DNA of 26,312 bases from Comamonadaceae bacterium. Lineage in GTDB: Bacteria; Pseudomonadota; Gammaproteobacteria; Burkholderiales; Burkholderiaceae_C. The stretch lies in contig CANCCF010000044.1 in assembly GCA_947374485.1 (NCBI GenBank), positions 1 to 26,312 on the forward strand. Reading direction: 5' to 3'. The position numbers and the translations under genes are program-made. Below are positions 18,601 through 24,600 of this stretch, in pieces. The notes beneath the pieces were generated by a model that was not told the origin of the DNA, searched no databases, and saw only the letters and a list, made by a program, of their open reading frames with translations. Position 1 is the first letter of the stretch. The number at the start of each line of letters is the position of its first letter.

Positions 18601-21600
18601 GTGGCCCTGAGTGGCGACGCGCGGCTGCTGGCCGTGGGCGCCCCGCAAGACTATGGCAAGACCAACTCCCAGACCTATGCCGGTGCCGTGCACCTGTTCA
18701 GCTTTGGCGACACCTTTGCCACGGGCGCCAAGGTGGGCACCTTGGGCCTGGGCTATGTGGGAGCCAACGACGTCAACCTCAGCCTTACCTATACCAGCTA
18801 CTTCGGCCGCTCCGTGGCCCTGAGCACCGATGGCACGCGCCTGGCCGTGGGACAGCCGGGTGACGACGGGGCCTTTGGCACCCACAGCAATTACGGCGCC
18901 ATCCAGCTGTTTTCGCTGGGCGCCGGTTTCACGGGCGCCAGCAAGGTCGGCACCATAGGCGCCGACTACAGCGGCGCCAAGGACACCAACTTTGTCGGCG
19001 TCAACAGCTACGACTACGAGCTTGGCACTTCGGTGGCCCTGAGCGGCGACGCCAGCCGCCTGGCCGCGGGCCTGTTTCACAACAGCGGCCAGACCAACAC
19101 CCGCAGCGAGGCCGGTGCGGTCAAGCTGTTTGGCTTCAGCGATGGCAATTTCTCCGACGGCCGCGTGGTCGGCACGCTGGGCTATGGCTACCAGGCCGCG
19201 GCGACAGCGCTGTCCCTGCCCTGGGCTGCCAACGCCAGCTACGCCGGCGACGCCTTCGGCGCGGCCGTGGCCATGGACGCCAGCGGCAAGCTGCTGGCCG
19301 TGGGCGCGCCCGGCGACGACGGCTTTGGCAACGCCAGCGTGGGCTCGGGCGCGGTCTACCTGTTCCAGTTTGGTGGCACCGGCAACACCCAGGCCAGCCT
19401 GGTGGGCACCATGGGCGCTGGCTACAGCGGCGGCAAGAACGTGGCCGTGGCGCTGGACGCGGGCGATGCCTTTGGCAGCGCCGTGGCCCTGAGCGCCAGC
19501 GGCACCGTGCTGGCCGTGGGCGCGCCGCTGGATGACGGCAGCGCCAACCACCTGACCGACTCGGGTGCCGTGCACCTGTTCAGCTTTGGCGACAGTGCCT
19601 TCTCGGGCGGCACGCAGACCGGCAGCCTGGGCTATGGCTACAGCGGCGCGGGCAGCCTGGCCGTGAGTGGCCTGGACTATCTGGACCACTTTGGCGCGGC
19701 GTTGGCCGTCAACGCCGACGCCAGCCTGCTGGCCGTGGGCGCGCCGCTGGACAAGGGCGCGGCCAACAATTACAGCAGCCCCACCTATGGCTATGGCGCG
19801 GTGCACCTGTTCACGGCCACAGGCGGGGCCTGGAGCAAGACCGGCACCCTGGGCTATGGCTACAGCGGCGCGGGCAGCCTGAACCTGACGACCAGCCTGG
19901 ACAACACCGACAGCTTTGGCTCCTCGGTCGCCCTGAGTGCCGATGGCAGCCTGCTGGCCGTGGGTGCGCGCCTGGGCAGCGGCTTCAACAACCAGTTGGG
20001 CAATTCGGGCGAGGTGCATCTGTTCACCTTGGCGCCCGGCTTTGCCACGCCCGCCAAGGTCGGTACCCTGGGCTACGGCTATGTCGCCAATCTGCTTGAC
20101 GCCGACCCCACCAACGACCGCAACCTGAATGTCTCCACGCTGACCTATTCGGACTTCTTTGGTAGCGCCCTGGCCCTGACGGCCAACGGCCAGCGCCTGG
20201 CCGTGGGCACACCTGGCGACGATGGCGGCACCAACGCCAACTACGACAGCGGTGCCGTGCACCTCTTTGCTTTCGCCGACAGCAGCTTTGCCAGCCCTAC
20301 CCGCCTGGCCAGCCTGGGCGCGGGCTACAGCGCGGTGGGCGAGCTGCAAAACAAGATTGCCAGCAGCGACGCTTTTGGCAGCGCCGTGGCCTTCAATGCC
20401 GATGGCAGCCGCCTGGCCGTGGGCATCCCCAATGACAACGGCCTGGCCGACAACAAGACCCAGGCCGGGGCCGTGCGCGTCTTTACCTTTGCCGACACCA
20501 GCTACGCCCAGGGCTTTGAAATCGCCGCCCTGGGCGACGGCCGCCTGCCCGGCCATGTGTCCTTCCCCACCGTCACCAGCAACGACCAGTTCGGCGCCGC
20601 CGTGGCCCTCTCCAGCGACGGCCTGCGCCTGGCTGTGGGCGCGCCCGGCGATGACGGCCTGGCCAACGACCGCGCCGATGCCGGCGCCGTGCACCTGTTC
20701 AGCTTCACCGACAGCCACTTTGCCGGCGCCAAACTCGAGGCCAGCGTGGGCTATGGCTACAGCGGTGGCAAGAACATCAACGTGGAACTGGGCTGGGGCG
20801 ACAACTTCGGCAGCGCCGTGGCCCTCAATGCCAGCGCCACCCGGCTGGCCGTGGGTGCGCCCAATGACGATGGCGCCGGCAACGACCGCCAGGACGCCGG
20901 CGCCGTGCACCTCTTCACCTTTGCCGACAGCAGCTTTGGCGGCGGCGTGAAGACCGGCACCCTTGGCTATGGCTATAGCGGTGCAGGGGATGTCAACGTC
21001 ATCAGCCTGGATACGCAGGACCACTTCGGCAGCGCCGTAGCCCTCTCGGCCAATGCCCAGCGCCTGGCCGTGGGCACACCGGGCGACGACGGCGCCACCA
21101 ATGCCAACACCGATGCCGGTGCCGTGCACCTCTTTACCTTTGCCGATGGCAGCTTCTCCGGCGCCGCGCTGGCAGGGCGCATCGGCTCGGGCTATACCGG
21201 CGCGGGCGACCTGAACCTGGCTTTGGACAGCTCCGACAACTTCGGCGCCGCCGTGGCCCTGAGTGCCGACGCCAGCCTGCTGGCCGCCGGCGCGCCCGGC
21301 GATGACGGCTACAACAACGCCAGCGGCTACGCCTACTACTACTACGGCACCGGTGCCGTACACCTGTTCGGTTTTGCCGACAGCAGCTTTGCCACACCCG
21401 CCAAGCTTGGCAGCGTGGGCCTGGCCTATGCGGGCGCGGGCGATACCCCCGTGGCGCTGGAATACAACGACCACTTCGGCAGCGCCGTGGCCCTCAACAG
21501 CAACGCCACGGTGATGGCCGTGGGCGCCAATCTGGACAGCGGCGCCGACAACACCCTTTCGCAGGCCGGCGCGGTCTCGCTCTTCAGCTTTGCCGACAGC

Positions 21601-24600
21601 GCCTTTGGCGGCGGCAAGCTGGGCAACACCATCGGCTACGGCTACACCAGCGTGGGCCAGGTGCCGGTGACTCTCAGCAGCAACGATTTCTTCGGCTCGG
21701 CCGTGGCCCTCAATGGTGCGGGCGACCGCCTGGTGGTGGGCGCGCCCGGACGCGACAGCAGCGGCGGCTACACGCTCACCGACACCGGCGCGGTCTACCT
21801 GTTCGAGGCCAGCACCCTGAGCCCGGCCCTGGACCTGGCGGCCCTGGGCTTTGCGGCCAGTGCCAGCGCCACCTCGGCCGTGAGCCTCAGCGACCTGGCC
21901 GCAGCCCTGGCCAGCGGCACCAACGTCAGCCTGCAAGCCAACAACGACCTGATGCTGGCCGCCTCGCTGGCGGTGGGCGGCAGCAGCGGCGGCAACCTGT
22001 CGCTGCAGGCCGGTCGGCGCGTGCTGCTCAATGGCGACATCAACACCGCCAATGGCAACCTCAGCATCAAGGCCAATGCACCGCTGGCCGACGGCGTGGT
22101 CAATGCCGAACGCAACAGCGGTGCGGCCGTCATCACCATGGACACCGGGCGCAGCATCGATGCCGGTACCGGCAGCGTGCGCCTGACGCTGGCCAATGGG
22201 GCCGGGCTGACCAACAGCACGTCCGGCAACCTCACCCTGGGCGCCGTGCACGGCGCCAGCATCACGGTGGAAAACCTGGGCCCCACGGCGGGCAGCAACA
22301 TCGTCCTGAACGGCCAGCTCAGCAGCAGCGGCGATATCGTGCTGGCCACCACGGCCGGCAACCTCACCAACAACTTCGGCGCCACCGCGCTCTCCAGCAG
22401 CGCCGGGCGCTGGCTGGTCTACACCGGCGACTGGAACAGCTCCTTCGAGAACGGCCTGGTGGGTGCGGCCGGTGGCAGCATGCCGCGCCTGTACAACCAG
22501 ACCTATGCGCTCAACCCGCCCGCCGGCATTGCCGCGGGCAACCACGTGATCTACCGCGCCCAGCCCACGGCCTATGTCTACGCCTACAGCGCCAGCAAGG
22601 TCTATGGCGATGCCGACCCCACCCTGAGCTATTACGCCGGTGGCCTGGTCAATGACGATGGCGTGGCCGACACCTTCCAGACCGCAGGCTTCAGCGAACC
22701 CACCCTGAGCCTGCCTGCCGTGACCGACCCGCTGCGCCGCGCCGTGGGCAGCTATGCCATTGGCGTGGCCTACACCCAGAGCGGCAGCAACGCCGGCTAC
22801 CTGGTCAACGCCGGCAACAGCGGCGCCACCCTGAGCGTGACGGCCAAGCAGCTGAGCCTGAGCGGACTGTCGGTCAACTCCAAAACCTACGACGGCAACG
22901 CCAGCGCCAGCCTGGCCAGCCTGGGCAGCATTGCCGGCCTGCTGGCGGGTGACGCGGTGGTGGTCAACAGCGCAGCGGCCAGCGCCAGCTTTGGCGATGC
23001 CCACGCGGCCACGGGCAAGTCGGTACACATCACCGGTCTCACGCTCAGCGGCGCGGACGCGGGCAACTACAGCGTGAGCAGTCTGTACGGGCTGGCCGAC
23101 ATCAACCGCAAGACCGTCACCCTGAGCAGTTTCACGGCGCTGGACAAAACCTATGACGGCGGCGTCAGCGCCACCGTGGCCGGCTACGGCGCGCTCAGCG
23201 GCCTGGTCGGCAGCGAGACCCTGGCCATCGGCGGAGGCAATGCGCGCTTTGGCGACAAGAACGCCGCCGCGGGCAAGACCGTGACGCTCTCCAGCGCCAT
23301 CCTGGGCAATGGAAGCGGCCTGGCTGGCGACTACGTGCTCAGCAGCAGCCTGCCCAGCACCACCGCGGCCATTCTCAAGAAGGCCGTGGGCGCTTCCGGC
23401 AGCCGCGCCTATGACGGCAGCACCACGGTGCTGGCCGCCAACCTGAACCTGCTGGGCACCATAGGCAGCGACAGCGTGAGCCTGCAGGGCACGGGCAGCG
23501 TGGCCAGCAAGAGCGTGGGCACGGCCAAGCCCGTCACCCTGGGCACGCTGGCCGTGGCCGGTACCGATTCCGGCAACTATGTGCTGGGCAGCGCCAGCCT
23601 GGACATCAGCGCGCTGCAGCTCGCCGTGAGCGGCATGAGCGTGCAAAACCGCGTGTACGACGGCACCACCACCGCCTACTACACCGGCACGCCCACACTG
23701 GGCGGCGCCAGCCTGCTCGTGGGCGACGCGGCAACCCTGAACATCGGCAACCTGTCGGTCTCGTTTGTGGACAAGAACGCCGGCAACAACAAGCCGCTGG
23801 TGGCCACCGGCCTGTCGCTTACCGGAGCGGACGCGGGCAATTACCAGATCGTGGTGGCCGACACCGCCAGCATTGCGCCGCGCGCCTTGAGCGTGGGCGC
23901 CACGGCGCAGAACAAGGTCTATGACGGCACGCGTGCAGCCAGCCTGGCCTACAGCGACAACCGCTTGAATGGCGATGTGCTCAGCGTCTCCGGTGCCGCC
24001 CTGTTTGACACCAAGAATGTGGGCACGGCCAAGACCGTCACGGCCAACCTGAGCCTGACTGGCACCGATGCGCAGAACTACTACCTGCCCAACGCCATCG
24101 CCTCGGCCAGCGCCAACATCAGCGTGCGCGCCCTCACCGTCAGCGCCACGGCGCAGGACAAGGTCTATGACCAGAACGCCATCGCCCTGGTCACCTTTAC
24201 CGACAACCGCATTGCCGGCGACGCCATCAGCCTGACAGCGCAGACCACCTTCGCCGACATGCATGTGGGCAGCAACAAGGCGGTGGACGGCAGCCTGCTG
24301 GTCAGCGGCGCAGACGCTGGCAACTACAGCTTTGCCACGGCGCTGCATTTGAGCGCCAGCATCACGCCGAAGCTGCTGCAGGCCGGCGGCACGCGCGTGT
24401 ACGACGGCTCGGCCCTGGTGGCCGCCAGCGACCTCTCCCTGGCCAATGTGATTGCGGGTGACAGCCTCACGCTCAGCGGCAGCGCCAGCATGGCCGACAA
24501 GAGCGTGGGCCTGCACAAGCCGTTGAGCGGCGGCACGCTGGCACTGGCCGGCAGCAGCGTGGGCGACTACCGCCTCACCAGTGCCAGCATCGACATCACG

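Larger units (their letters stand above)
11305..21810 (+). repeat. Array of 48 FG-GAP-like repeats arranged as 8 x 6
   Basis: The consensus is GY-SGA-D-x-L-x-D-x-FG-SVALS-DG-LAVGAP-DDG, a variable polar loop, GAVHLFTF and a GGGxKVGT-LG turn. I located the VAL core of all 48 copies between 11350 and 21703, with a mean spacing of about 220 nt (73 residues). This matches the FG-GAP_2 type of beta-propeller blade. Signatures recur every six copies, dividing the array into eight units listed separately. All units are multiples of three nucleotides, so gain or loss of a unit would keep the frame. Confidence 0.9.

Noticed and set aside
11305..21810. CRISPR array or non-coding satellite DNA
   Set aside because: Repeats are about 220 nt, diverged, in frame and translate to a consistent protein consensus.
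11305..21810. RTX-type or canonical integrin-type calcium-binding repeats
   Set aside because: I did not see GGxGxD nonapeptides or a recurring DxDxDG loop; the DDG loop present is of the FG-GAP_2 kind without the full metal motif.
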